Shown here: in pieces, positions 53,551 to 61,288 of the stretch | How positions within the stretch are numbered: the first letter of the stretch is position 1 | Layout of the letters: each line of letters opens with the position of its first letter | NCBI GenBank assembly: GCA_963836405.1 | Contig: CAWIJL010000005.1 | Span: forward strand, 434,001-498,000 | Reading direction: 5' to 3' | DNA length: 64,000 bases | From: CAWIJJ01 sp963836405 | GTDB taxonomy: Bacteria; Acidobacteriota; Terriglobia; Bryobacterales; Bryobacteraceae | Translations under genes and position numbers: made by a program | The notes under the pieces: model-generated | Database searches by the model: none | What the model was told of the DNA's origin: nothing | What the model saw: the letters and a program-made list of their open reading frames with translations, nothing else

Positions 53551-54324
53551 GTGCGCGGCAAAGTTCTGATCGTGACGGGGTCCTCCGGGATCGGCGCCGT
53601 GGCGGCGAAGATGGGCGCGGCGGCAGGCGCGCGGCTGCTGGTGGCAACCGCGGATGAAGCATCCGGAATCGAGCTGCAGGGCGAAACCGGGTGCGAATTG
53701 TGGACGGGGGACCTGGTTTTACCGGGGTCGGCCGGTTCTGTGCTCTCACAATGTCTCTCCCGCTTCGGGCGCGTGGATTGCCTTTTTAATGTTGCCGGGT
53801 TGAGCGGCCGCCGCTATGGCGACGGGCCGGTCCACGAGTGCACGGACGAGGGCTGGGAAGTTACTCTCTCCCATAATTTGGAAATTCTGTTTCGCATGTC
53901 CCGCGCGGTGGTGGGCCGCATGCTGGAGCAGGCGCCGGATGAAAACGGCGTCCGCGGAACCATCGTCAGCCTGGGAAGCGTGCTGTCGGAAACTCCGGAG
54001 CCGCGCCACTTCGGCAACCATGCGTATGCCGCTGCCAAGGGCGCCGTGGCATCCATCAGCCGCTCGATGGCCGCGTACTACGCGCCCCTGGGCATCCGCG
54101 TGAATGTGGTGGCGCCGGGCATGGTGCGCACCCCGGCCAGCGAGCGGGCCTCTGCGTCGGCCGAGCTCACCGAGTTTCTGCGCCGCAAGCAGCCGCTGAG
54201 CGCGGGGCTGGTGGAAGCCGAGGATGTCGCGTGCGCGGCTCTATTCCTGCTGGGAGACGAAGCGCGCGCCATCACGGGCAGCGTGCTTTCGGTGGATGGC
54301 GGCTGGAAGGTGACGGGGGTCTGA
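53551..54324 (+). CDS. short-chain dehydrogenase/reductase (SDR)
   Basis: 257 residues with a Rossmann fold. The cofactor loop reads VTGSSGIG, one residue shorter than the usual TGxxxGIG. NVAGLSG follows, IVSLGSVLSE provides the catalytic Ser, and HAYAAAKGAVA the Tyr-x3-Lys. VNVVAPGMVRTP and SVLSVDGGW complete the pattern. The substrate is unknown, possibly a sugar or polyol given the neighbours. GTG 53551 is chosen from the family start; an upstream in-frame GTG at 53515 would overlap pyk. The stop shares a base with the ROK start (TGATG). Confidence 0.87.
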   Translation: MRGKVLIVTGSSGIGAVAAKMGAAAGARLLVATADEASGIELQGETGCELWTGDLVLPGSAGSVLSQCLSRFGRVDCLFNVAGLSGRRYGDGPVHECTDEGWEVTLSHNLEILFRMSRAVVGRMLEQAPDENGVRGTIVSLGSVLSETPEPRHFGNHAYAAAKGAVASISRSMAAYYAPLGIRVNVVAPGMVRTPASERASASAELTEFLRRKQPLSAGLVEAEDVACAALFLLGDEARAITGSVLSVDGGWKVTGV

Positions 54325-55268
54325 TGGTCATCCTGGGCATCGATATCGGCGGCGCGCAGGTGCGCGCTGGAATGGTGGACGAAACCGGGGCGATTCTCGC
54401 TTCGCGATCGATTCCAACGCCGACGGATCTGGAATTGTTTGCGCCGGCGCTGCAGGACGCGATCCGCTGGCTCATGGAAGCCACGGAACTGCCGGCCGGC
54501 GTAGGCGTCGGGTGCAAGGGTGTGATCAACCCGGACAGCACCTGCGTGGAAATTCTGCCGGGCATGCTGCATTACCTGGAAGGGTTGCGGCTCAGCGACC
54601 TGGTGGGGCTGCCGCTGGACGTTCCGGTGTTTGCCGATAATGACGCGCGCGTGGCCATGGCCGCCGAACTGGTATGGGGCGCGGCACACGGGCACGAGAA
54701 CGTCGCCATGCTCACGCTGGGAACCGGTGTGGGTGGGGCAGTGGTGGTGAACGGCCGCCTGCTGCGCGGCCATCGCGGCATGGCGGGCCAGTTGGGACAC
54801 CTGACGGTGGAGCCCGATGGTCCCATGTGCGTGTGCGGCAACCGGGGGTGCCTCGAGACCGCCTTTTCGGCACGCGCGATGGAAGGGGAAGCCTGGTCGG
54901 CGGTGCATCGCGGCTGCGCATCAGTGCTGACGCGCCTGTTTCGCGAACAGCCGCAGCTTGCCACCTGCCGCACCATTTTCCAGGCCGCGCGCGAAGGCGA
55001 TGCGCTGGCGGAATCAATTGTGGCGCGCGCGATTTCGCGGCTGGCGGCGGCGATTGCCGGGTTGCTGCACATTTTCGACCCGGAAGTGATGATCATCGGC
55101 GGGCCGGTGGCGGATGCAGGCGCGGACCTGCTGGTGCCGCTCCAGGAGCAGGTGTGGAGCCGGTCGCGCGGGCTGCTGGGGCGGGATGTCCCGCTGGTGG
55201 AACAGAAGGTAGCGGACAAATCGGGCATCGTGGGCGCCGCCGGGCTGGTGATGGCGCCGCGGCCGTGA
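54324..55268 (+). CDS. ROK-family sugar kinase
   Basis: 314 residues. ILGIDIGGAQVRAGMVDETG is the phosphate-1 ATP motif; the conserved aspartate appears in VFADNDARVAMAAELVWGAA; LTLGTGVGGAVVVNGRLLRG is phosphate-2. The zinc signature is complete: His in GQLGHLTVEPDG and CVCGNRGCLET. No helix-turn-helix is attached, so this is a kinase of the glucokinase/fructokinase type rather than a repressor. It is translationally coupled to the SDR and follows pyk, consistent with a sugar-uptake-to-pyruvate unit. The exact sugar cannot be read. Confidence 0.9.
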   Translation: MVILGIDIGGAQVRAGMVDETGAILASRSIPTPTDLELFAPALQDAIRWLMEATELPAGVGVGCKGVINPDSTCVEILPGMLHYLEGLRLSDLVGLPLDVPVFADNDARVAMAAELVWGAAHGHENVAMLTLGTGVGGAVVVNGRLLRGHRGMAGQLGHLTVEPDGPMCVCGNRGCLETAFSARAMEGEAWSAVHRGCASVLTRLFREQPQLATCRTIFQAAREGDALAESIVARAISRLAAAIAGLLHIFDPEVMIIGGPVADAGADLLVPLQEQVWSRSRGLLGRDVPLVEQKVADKSGIVGAAGLVMAPRP

Positions 55269-55272
55269 ACGG

Positions 55273-56079
55273 TCAGCGGTTCAACAGGTAATCGCGCAGT
55301 TTGAGGTACCACTCGGCGCCCCAGGGACGCGGAGTGAACATGGAATTGAATCGCCACAGGTTCAGCGCCCGCGTGAGCAGGTTGCCCTCGAGCGAGCGGT
55401 CGAGCGCCACATCCTGAAGCCCGTTGCGATAGATGAAGGCGCGCACGGTGTCGAGCGGCGCGGGCGCGGATTCGCGCAGGGCCAGCAGGGCGAAGGCGTC
55501 TGAGGCGGCGTCGGGAGGGGGCAGCCGGACGGCGCCCGGGTTCGCCGGAAGATCCGGATAGAGCGCCTGCCCGACCCGCACCTCCAGCGGGCGGATGGTC
55601 CAATCGCCCATCTTCAGTTGCACCTCCAGGCGGAAGCGGCCCGGATGCGCATCGGGGGGAATCCAGATATCGAGCAGATACAGGCGGGCGGTCTGGCCCT
55701 CGATCTGTTCGTCGGGATCGGGCACTACTCCGAATTCGGGCAGGCGCGTGAGTTCCACGAGCTTGTCGGGAATCCAGCCTTGCGCGGTCTTGACGAAGTG
55801 CTCGCGGTACATCGAGATGCGGCAGGCGTCGATCGGGTTGGTCACCACGTACAGCAGATAGTTCTGCCCTTGCGGCACCGAGACCGCAACGTGAAAGGTG
55901 GCGTGCCCATTGCGCCCGACGGCGGGCGAGAGGATTTCGCGCGGCAGTAATGCGCGATCGGGAGCAACCATCGCACCGTAAGGATCGACGCGGTGAAATT
56001 CGGAGAAGATATCTACGGACTGCGCGTACGCGGCGGCGGCGCCGAGTAGCAGGGCCGTAATGGGAATGAGGCGGCTTAT
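55273..56079 (-). CDS. secreted protein of unknown function with no canonical start codon
   Basis: About 268 residues. An evident export signal (SRLIPITALLLGAAAAYAQ) and the following SVDIFSEFHRVDPYGAM precede the first ATG at 55971. The only plausible initiation site is ATA at 56079-56077, 8 nt after an AGGA; no ATG, GTG or TTG is in frame there. This suggests a mutated ATG, a rare start, or a base error. The mature part is beta-rich (GHATFHVAVSVPQGQNYLLY, ARLYLLDIWIPPDAHPGRF, DWTIRPLEVRVG), possibly an immunoglobulin-like module of the kind found next to glycosidases. Function not assigned. Confidence 0.65.
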   Translation of the reverse strand: MSRLIPITALLLGAAAAYAQSVDIFSEFHRVDPYGAMVAPDRALLPREILSPAVGRNGHATFHVAVSVPQGQNYLLYVVTNPIDACRISMYREHFVKTAQGWIPDKLVELTRLPEFGVVPDPDEQIEGQTARLYLLDIWIPPDAHPGRFRLEVQLKMGDWTIRPLEVRVGQALYPDLPANPGAVRLPPPDAASDAFALLALRESAPAPLDTVRAFIYRNGLQDVALDRSLEGNLLTRALNLWRFNSMFTPRPWGAEWYLKLRDYLLNR

Positions 56080-56160
56080 AAAATCTATCCTACCCGAGTG
56101 CGGCGTCCCGCTTGCACATCCCCGTGCGATGGTCTAGTTTTGAGAGGAAAGGAGCCGCAA

Positions 56161-56814
56161 ATGGAAATTCCGGCTGCGGAAGCGGCCTGGCTAAGGCGGC
56201 ACCTGGGAACGGCCGGGGCGGATCCCGAGGTGGTAGCCGCCCGCGTGCGGCGCGAGCCGCGGCGCCTGTCGTCGCTGATCGACGGCCTCCACGCCGATAC
56301 CGCCCCGGTGCGCTTCGGATCGTCCAAGGTGCTTCGCGTGTTGAGCGAGACCTCGCCCCAGGCGCTCTACCCGCGCTTCGATTTTTTCGCCATGCAGCTC
56401 GAATCGAAGAACAGTTTCCTTGCCTGGGATGCACTGCGCGTGGTGTCCAATCTGGCGGCCGTGGACGGCGAAGCGAAAGTGGATCGCCTGCTCGGACGCT
56501 ACCTCTCTTTTATCGCGGGCCCGCAGATGATCGCGGCGGCGACGGCGATTGCCGGAGCGGCGACGATCGCGCTGGCCAAACCGGCGCTTGCGGGGCGCGT
56601 CACGGCGGCGATCCTCGGGGTGGAGCGCGCTCAATACGAGACGGACGAATGCCGGAACGTGGCCATCGGGCACGCGATCCAGGCCCTGGATCGCATGTTC
56701 CCGGCGATCGCGGACCGGGATGGCGCCATCGAATTCGTGCGCGGGCAGGCCGCCAACCCGCGCAGTGCCACCCGCAACAAGGCCGTGCGATTTCTCAAGA
56801 AGCGGACACCTTGA
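56161..56814 (+). CDS. HEAT-like helical protein
   Basis: 217 residues with a good Shine-Dalgarno (AAAGGAG) before ATG 56161. The sequence is helical with HEAT-like units: VRFGSSKVLRVLSETSPQAL, NSFLAWDALRVVSNLAAVDG, GAATIALAKPALAGRVTAAI, NVAIGHAIQALDRMFPAI. The ending SATRNKAVRFLKK resembles adaptin/HEAT repeat termini. Likely a protein-interaction scaffold in the cytoplasm. Its last codons overlap a relic on the other strand. Confidence 0.75.
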   Translation: MEIPAAEAAWLRRHLGTAGADPEVVAARVRREPRRLSSLIDGLHADTAPVRFGSSKVLRVLSETSPQALYPRFDFFAMQLESKNSFLAWDALRVVSNLAAVDGEAKVDRLLGRYLSFIAGPQMIAAATAIAGAATIALAKPALAGRVTAAILGVERAQYETDECRNVAIGHAIQALDRMFPAIADRDGAIEFVRGQAANPRSATRNKAVRFLKKRTP

Positions 56815-57098
56815 TCAGCGCGCCGGATTGGCTGCCGATGCCGCCGGCTGACGCGACAAGGGGGTGATCGCCGCCGGAGAGGCCGGTCGGCACGACGATA
56901 TTGATCTGATAAAGGCCCGCGCCCGCGGAGCAGCTTCTCCTCCACGAAATAGGGACCGATGGTGACCTGGGGAGTCGAATTTCCGCACGTGAGTGCGGGT
57001 TGTTGCGCGGAGTTCCGTGAGGGAAAGAACAGCGTGCCGGCGGCGGCCCCACCCAGGAGCGCCAGCGTGCGGCGTCGATCGATGGGTGTGGTGTTCAT
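56795..57098 (-). pseudogene. chimeric relic: intradiol dioxygenase N-terminus joined to a TIGR03437-like C-terminus
   Basis: ATG 57098 opens MNTTPIDRRRTLALLGGAAA, a Tat-type signal, then TCGNSTPQVTIGPYFVEEKLL, the start of secreted intradiol ring-cleavage dioxygenases. Immediately after, another frame reads GLYQINIVVPTGLSGGDHPL to LIKVSAS and a stop at 56795. That is the typical end of TIGR03437-type proteins. The catalytic Tyr/His iron-binding part of the dioxygenase is absent. The junction near 56930 is out of frame, so no fusion protein is made. It is best explained by deletion or recombination between two genes. Confidence 0.65.
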
Positions 57099-57318
57099 GC
57101 GGATATTTGGCAGGATGCGCCGTGCCGCGGACAGGGTACGAACGGTGACGGCTCTTCCTGCCGCCGGTACCCGGGCTGCTGAATTTGTCGGGCAGATTCG
57201 GGAGGCGCACGACGATCGTTCTATGCTCCATCGCCGGGGCTGTTGCGGCAGTTGCGATTGTGCTGTCGAGACGCTAAACAGACCTGGTTTGCCAAGTCCG
57301 GCGGATTTAGACTGAGAC

Positions 57319-57798
57319 ATGCGCCGCCTCTGGTGCGTTTGCGCGTATTTCGCGTTGGCCTTCGCGCCCTCCGGAAAGTGCTGGGCAACGGGACCGGCCT
57401 GGACTGCCGTTCTGCGCGCGAAGGATTTCATCGTCGGCGCCGATCTCCAAAACCTGAACATGCGACATAAGTGGGCGTGGAGGTTCGACACAGGTGTGTT
57501 TGAGGTAGCTGTAAAGAAGACGGCAGTCCCGGTTCGGGCACCGCAATGCCGGTCTGAGTATCTGATTCTCAGGATGCCGATGTACTATCCGGAGAACCCC
57601 GCGCAGGCGACGACCGCGGACCGCCAGGCGGTTTACGACGCGCTCGTCAGCATCAGGAAGACAGGCACGGGTAGCCTGAAGGTTCGTTTCGACGCGCTCT
57701 GGTACTCACGCCAGGGGCCGACGGGTCCTGAACTGACGACGTGCAACATCTATTTCGCGCTTCCGCTCGAAAAGGATGCGGCCAGGGTGCTGCCATAG
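57319..57798 (+). CDS. small secreted protein of unknown function
   Basis: 159 residues with a signal peptide (MRRLWCVCAYFALAFAPSGKCWA). The mature part has AVLRAKDFIVGADLQNLNMRHKW, then RSEYLILRMPMYYP and RKTGTGSLKVRFDALWYSRQ, suggesting a compact beta-rich domain with one disulfide (Cys in APQCRSE and TTCNIY). No homologue recognised. It converges on the TIGR03435-type gene with a 15-bp gap. Confidence 0.65.
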   Translation: MRRLWCVCAYFALAFAPSGKCWATGPAWTAVLRAKDFIVGADLQNLNMRHKWAWRFDTGVFEVAVKKTAVPVRAPQCRSEYLILRMPMYYPENPAQATTADRQAVYDALVSIRKTGTGSLKVRFDALWYSRQGPTGPELTTCNIYFALPLEKDAARVLP

Positions 57799-57813
57799 CG
57801 TCCAGGACGCCGG

Positions 57814-58626
57814 TCAGTTCTCCGCCGGCACCCGCTCGATGCGCTCGACCACGACGATTTCGATGGGGACGGTGCGGCGCTCCAGTTTCAAACCGAGCGA
57901 CTCCCGCAGCGCTGTGAACAGGTCGGCATCGGCCGCGGCGGGACCGTCGTCCTTTGGGGCCGCGGCGGGAGTGCCGGCGTCAAGGGCCCGTGGTTCGAAA
58001 GCCGGATCCGGCGCCCAGGATAGATCGATCCGGTAGGTTCCAGTGAGCCCGGTAAGATCCGTCACGGGACCGTACCCGCGGCTGGACAAATACCTGGCCA
58101 GTGCAGCCATGGTCATGACACCCTTGAGCCTGCCGTGACCGGCAAATCCGAACAGGATCGACCCTCGCGGAAGCTTGCCCATGAAATTTGTTTTGGCATC
58201 CTCCGGCGTCAACTTCGGGCCGCCTTTATCGGGCACGAGCCCATAGCTCGAACGCGGCCGATTCTCCGCATGCGCGAGCAGCTTAAACCTCTCGGCCAGC
58301 AGAGCCTGGAGCATGGCGGGAAGTTGCTCCCTGGTAGAACCTTCGGGGATCTTGCCGGAGATCTCGAAGCAGTCTGTCGCCAGCCACGAAGGTCCCTCGA
58401 TCTGGTCCATCCTCACCTGGAAGGCTTGCATCAGAACCACGCTGAGCGGCACACCTCTGAGCGCCAGCGCGCCAGGGTCAAGGGAGGTGTCGAACTGGCA
58501 TCGCTCCGCCCGCTTCACCGATGCCACTTCGAACTTCGGTTGCAGTGTGGCGCTCTGCGCATTCGCAAGGAAAGCGGGGAAGGCGATGAGGAACACCGGG
58601 AGGATCTTCAAGGGCGTCACTGTCAT
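57814..58626 (-). CDS. TIGR03435-family secreted protein (Solibacter-expanded)
   Basis: 270 residues with a signal peptide (LKILPVFLIAFPAFLANAQS). The family pattern is clear: PKFEVASVKRAE, GVPLSVVLMQAFQV, GPSWLATDCFEISGKIPEGSTREQLPAMLQALLAERFKL, PKLTPEDA, MAALARYLSSRGYGPVTDLTGLTGTYRIDLSW, then ESLGLKLERRTVPIEIVVVERIERVP. This paralogous group is strongly expanded in Solibacter-type acidobacteria; its role is unknown, though it often neighbours BlaR/M56-type sensor genes. It is coupled (4-nt overlap) to the Asp-box protein upstream. Confidence 0.92.
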   Translation of the reverse strand: MTVTPLKILPVFLIAFPAFLANAQSATLQPKFEVASVKRAERCQFDTSLDPGALALRGVPLSVVLMQAFQVRMDQIEGPSWLATDCFEISGKIPEGSTREQLPAMLQALLAERFKLLAHAENRPRSSYGLVPDKGGPKLTPEDAKTNFMGKLPRGSILFGFAGHGRLKGVMTMAALARYLSSRGYGPVTDLTGLTGTYRIDLSWAPDPAFEPRALDAGTPAAAPKDDGPAAADADLFTALRESLGLKLERRTVPIEIVVVERIERVPAEN

Positions 58627-59570
58627 GGAGTACCGGCCACATACACCATGACATAACTTCCGTCGGCCAGGCGAACGACAGCGGGGTCCTTGACGTGGTC
58701 CTTCTCGCTCTCAACCTTGGGTTCGAGAGCCAGGCGCGCGCCGGGTTCCAGGTCGAAGTGGAGGCCGTCCCGAGTCAAAATCGAACGAATTCCGCCGGTC
58801 GAACACGGTGTCCCATAAAAGCGGCTGCGGCCATCCCCGAGGTTCACCGCGCTTGTCGGGTAACAGAAGTCGTCGGGAAGGAAGAGCTCGGGGTTTGTGC
58901 CAAATTCAAACTTCTCTCCGTCCGCGGAAATGCCATGCCTTACAATTCCGAAGAAATCTCCATTTATGTCACGCAGATACGTGTGCCAGGCGTCACCCGC
59001 AGGCACGGTGAGGGCGCCTTCCATGATACTTCCGTACGGGCCGGTGCGCTCGAACATAGTGCCCGATGCGGTGAACTGTATGCCATCAGTACCGTCCGCG
59101 CAGTCTATCTTCGGAGTAAGGCTTCTGTCCTTGAAACATAGCCGGAATGTTCCACCTTCGAGCACGCGCACATCGGCCGCATAGGGCCGCAGCGTTTTCT
59201 CGCCGTCCTTGATACGGACGTGTTTGAACACCCAGGTCTTTCCCCGATCGGAAGAGATCCCGACGGCGAGTGTTCCCCTGACCTCGATAGCGGCCGTGCG
59301 GAAATACAGATACAGGATATCGTTGGCGGCGACTAAGCTGGGGTAGCCGGCTTGATCGGTGATGACTTTGTTGCTCCGCGTGAAGGTAAGTCCGTCGGAA
59401 GAAGTTGCCAGAAGGAGGCGGTCCTCCCATCGGAATTCACCGTGGGCGCCGGTGCGAAGGGGCCCGTGCGGAAGAACGAAATCGCTCGCCGGCCCTGGCC
59501 GGTCCACCTGTGCGAGCGCAAAGCCGGATACCAAAAGGCCGCACAAAACGCGGCTGAACGAGTTCACCAT
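58623..59570 (-). CDS. secreted glycosidase-like beta-propeller protein
   Basis: 315 residues with a signal peptide (FSRVLCGLLVSGFALAQ). SSDRGKTW is an Asp-box, and repeated motifs such as TSSDGLTFTRSNKVI, TRDGLHFDLEPGARL and VKDPAVVRLADGSYVMVYV indicate a five-bladed GH43/GH32-like or sialidase-like propeller. The DPAVVRLADGSY element is typical of GH43-type folds, where the Asp can be catalytic. ATG 59570 gives the signal peptide. It overlaps the TIGR03435 gene downstream by 4 nt. Substrate unknown. Confidence 0.78.
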   Translation of the reverse strand: MVNSFSRVLCGLLVSGFALAQVDRPGPASDFVLPHGPLRTGAHGEFRWEDRLLLATSSDGLTFTRSNKVITDQAGYPSLVAANDILYLYFRTAAIEVRGTLAVGISSDRGKTWVFKHVRIKDGEKTLRPYAADVRVLEGGTFRLCFKDRSLTPKIDCADGTDGIQFTASGTMFERTGPYGSIMEGALTVPAGDAWHTYLRDINGDFFGIVRHGISADGEKFEFGTNPELFLPDDFCYPTSAVNLGDGRSRFYGTPCSTGGIRSILTRDGLHFDLEPGARLALEPKVESEKDHVKDPAVVRLADGSYVMVYVAGTP

Positions 59571-59714
59571 GATATTACCTTCGTCCGTAGAGCCGTAGCA
59601 TTTCACTCACCAGACGAAAACCAGACTGCAGTATCTCATTTCGGTGCGCCGAGGGAGTGCCGCCCGTTCACACATGTTGCCCTTCCGCCGCGCGATGATA
59701 GAGACAGATTGCCG

Positions 59715-60206
59715 ATGCGTTCGTTTCTGATCGCCGCCCTCCTCAGCCTGGCCGTGTGGCCGCTACGCGCACAGACCGCTCCCGCGGGTGCGGCCAAATC
59801 GCCGGCGGCGGCAGCCGATCTCGCCGAATTGCGCCGGTTCACAAATTGGAAGGCCGAGGCTGCCGGCGTGAATACCGGCCGGGATCAAAGCTGCGGAATC
59901 TGAAACCTGGCCGGGTATGAGCGGTCAGGTTGGTGCACGAGGTTCACCGCGGATAACGACACCGCCAATCATGCGATCGCGGCGCTGGACCGGCGGGTTG
60001 TTGTGCGGCACCTGGTGGATCATGGCTGGACCATCAAGCCGATGGGAGAGCACTCGGGCATTCCCGATGTGTGGCGGTGCTACCAGAAGGACGGCACGAT
60101 CGTGCAGATCTTCAAGACAACGGGACGCTGCACCATGAACTCCCCTTGCACGGTGTACGACGGCTTCGTCGTAATCACGTATGCGCCAGGCAGCGGCAGG
60201 GGCTAG
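59715..60206 (+). pseudogene. small secreted protein gene interrupted by an in-frame TGA
   Basis: ATG 59715 encodes a signal peptide (MRSFLIAALLSLAVWPLRAQ), an Ala-rich spacer and NWKAEAAGVN, then TGA at 59901-59903. The same frame stays open for 100 more codons (NLAGYERSGWCTRF, ALDRRVVVRHLVDHGW, YQKDGTIVQIFKTTGRC) to TAG at 60204-60206. The downstream part looks like real protein. A 9-bp hairpin begins at the base after the TGA (59904-59912 pairs with 59923-59931, one G-U). It is either a nonsense mutation (TGG to TGA would be one change) or recoding. It overlaps the next minus gene by 4 nt. Confidence 0.55.
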
Positions 60207-61021
60207 GCCCCGTTCAGAACTCTCTTAGGCAGGAAGAAGTCGTCCTTCTTCAGGCTGCATTTCCTGGCGACCGATTTGCAGAAATCGAGACGCCCGGCTT
60301 TCTGATCCCGCGTATCCGAGCCGAAAGTGAATTTCAGTCCCTGCTCTTTCGCCATGTTGATGAACTTCTCATGCGGCGTGTGAGCGAGGTCGTTTATTTC
60401 GACTGCGAGATTCTTCCTCTTCAGCGCCGCGATGATCTTCTGCATTCTCGCCTCGGTCCACAGCGTATGGTACTCGGGCGCGATACATACCGGCAGGAAG
60501 AGGGGCCATCCGAAGATGTTCAGCGGTTCGTCGTTGTTGATGACCTCCAGAATATGAGTCATGTAGGTTTCCATGAACTTCTGCGGATCATCGACATAGG
60601 TGTCGAAATTCCAGATTCGCAGCGTCTCCCCGTAGCGGTTGCCGTTAGGAATGGTCTGGGCGTCCATCAGAACGTAGTCCAGTTGCCTGATGGTTTCGGG
60701 CGAAAAATTCCTGCTCCATCCAGGAGTCATCGGTTGTAGACCACAGTAGACGGGGTAGGGCTTGAGCGATTCGATGAACCGTCTCAGGCCCGCATCGTCA
60801 TTCACGGCGCCGCCAGGGTTCACCACGATGCCGAACTGGACGTTGGTCCTTTTGGAAATTTCCATCACATGATCGATCGTGAAATTTCCGGTGAGGTGAA
60901 CGTGAAGGTCCAATAGAGGAAAGTCATCGTCGGCTGGTGCCCCGAAGCTTCGGGAGAGGGGCAACGCGGTCAACAGTCCGCCTGCCATACCGCTTCGTTT
61001 GAGAAATGTTCGGCGTTGCAT
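60203..61021 (-). CDS. exported amidohydrolase-type TIM-barrel protein
   Basis: 272 residues with a twin-arginine signal (MQRRTFLKRSGMAGGLL). LLDLHVHLTG carries the first metal-binding His-x-His of amidohydrolase/PHP enzymes. EINDLAHTPHEKFINMAKEQGLKFTFGSDTRD supplies further ligands (His, Asp in GSD). It would hydrolyse an unknown substrate in the periplasm. TTGAAA and TCGATA spaced 17 bp (61073-61068, 61050-61045, minus strand) may be its promoter. The end overlaps the TGA-interrupted gene by 4 nt, convergent. Confidence 0.8.
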   Translation of the reverse strand: MQRRTFLKRSGMAGGLLTALPLSRSFGAPADDDFPLLDLHVHLTGNFTIDHVMEISKRTNVQFGIVVNPGGAVNDDAGLRRFIESLKPYPVYCGLQPMTPGWSRNFSPETIRQLDYVLMDAQTIPNGNRYGETLRIWNFDTYVDDPQKFMETYMTHILEVINNDEPLNIFGWPLFLPVCIAPEYHTLWTEARMQKIIAALKRKNLAVEINDLAHTPHEKFINMAKEQGLKFTFGSDTRDQKAGRLDFCKSVARKCSLKKDDFFLPKRVLNGA

Positions 61022-61288
61022 GAGGATCAGGTCCTATCCGCTACTATCGACTCTCGCATAACACAGATTTCAATTTGGGACTTCCGGATCTTATTCAGTA
61101 TAAGGCAAAGCGGCATCTTGGGTCCGCCTGAATTCGAGCCACCAGGCCGGCGAACGTGCGTATATACTAGTTCAACCCGGAACGGCGGCCAAAGGAAATT
61201 CCGGCTCCATGGAGCGGCTGAATTGCCTGCCGGGATTGGTCGGTTTTTCCAACTCGAGAGCTCCTGTTCCGGCCGGGAGGGGGGAACT

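Noticed and set aside
57100..57318. Possible small genes in the gap after the dioxygenase relic
   Set aside because: Open frames exist on both strands but none has a ribosome-binding site, signal or recognisable motif.
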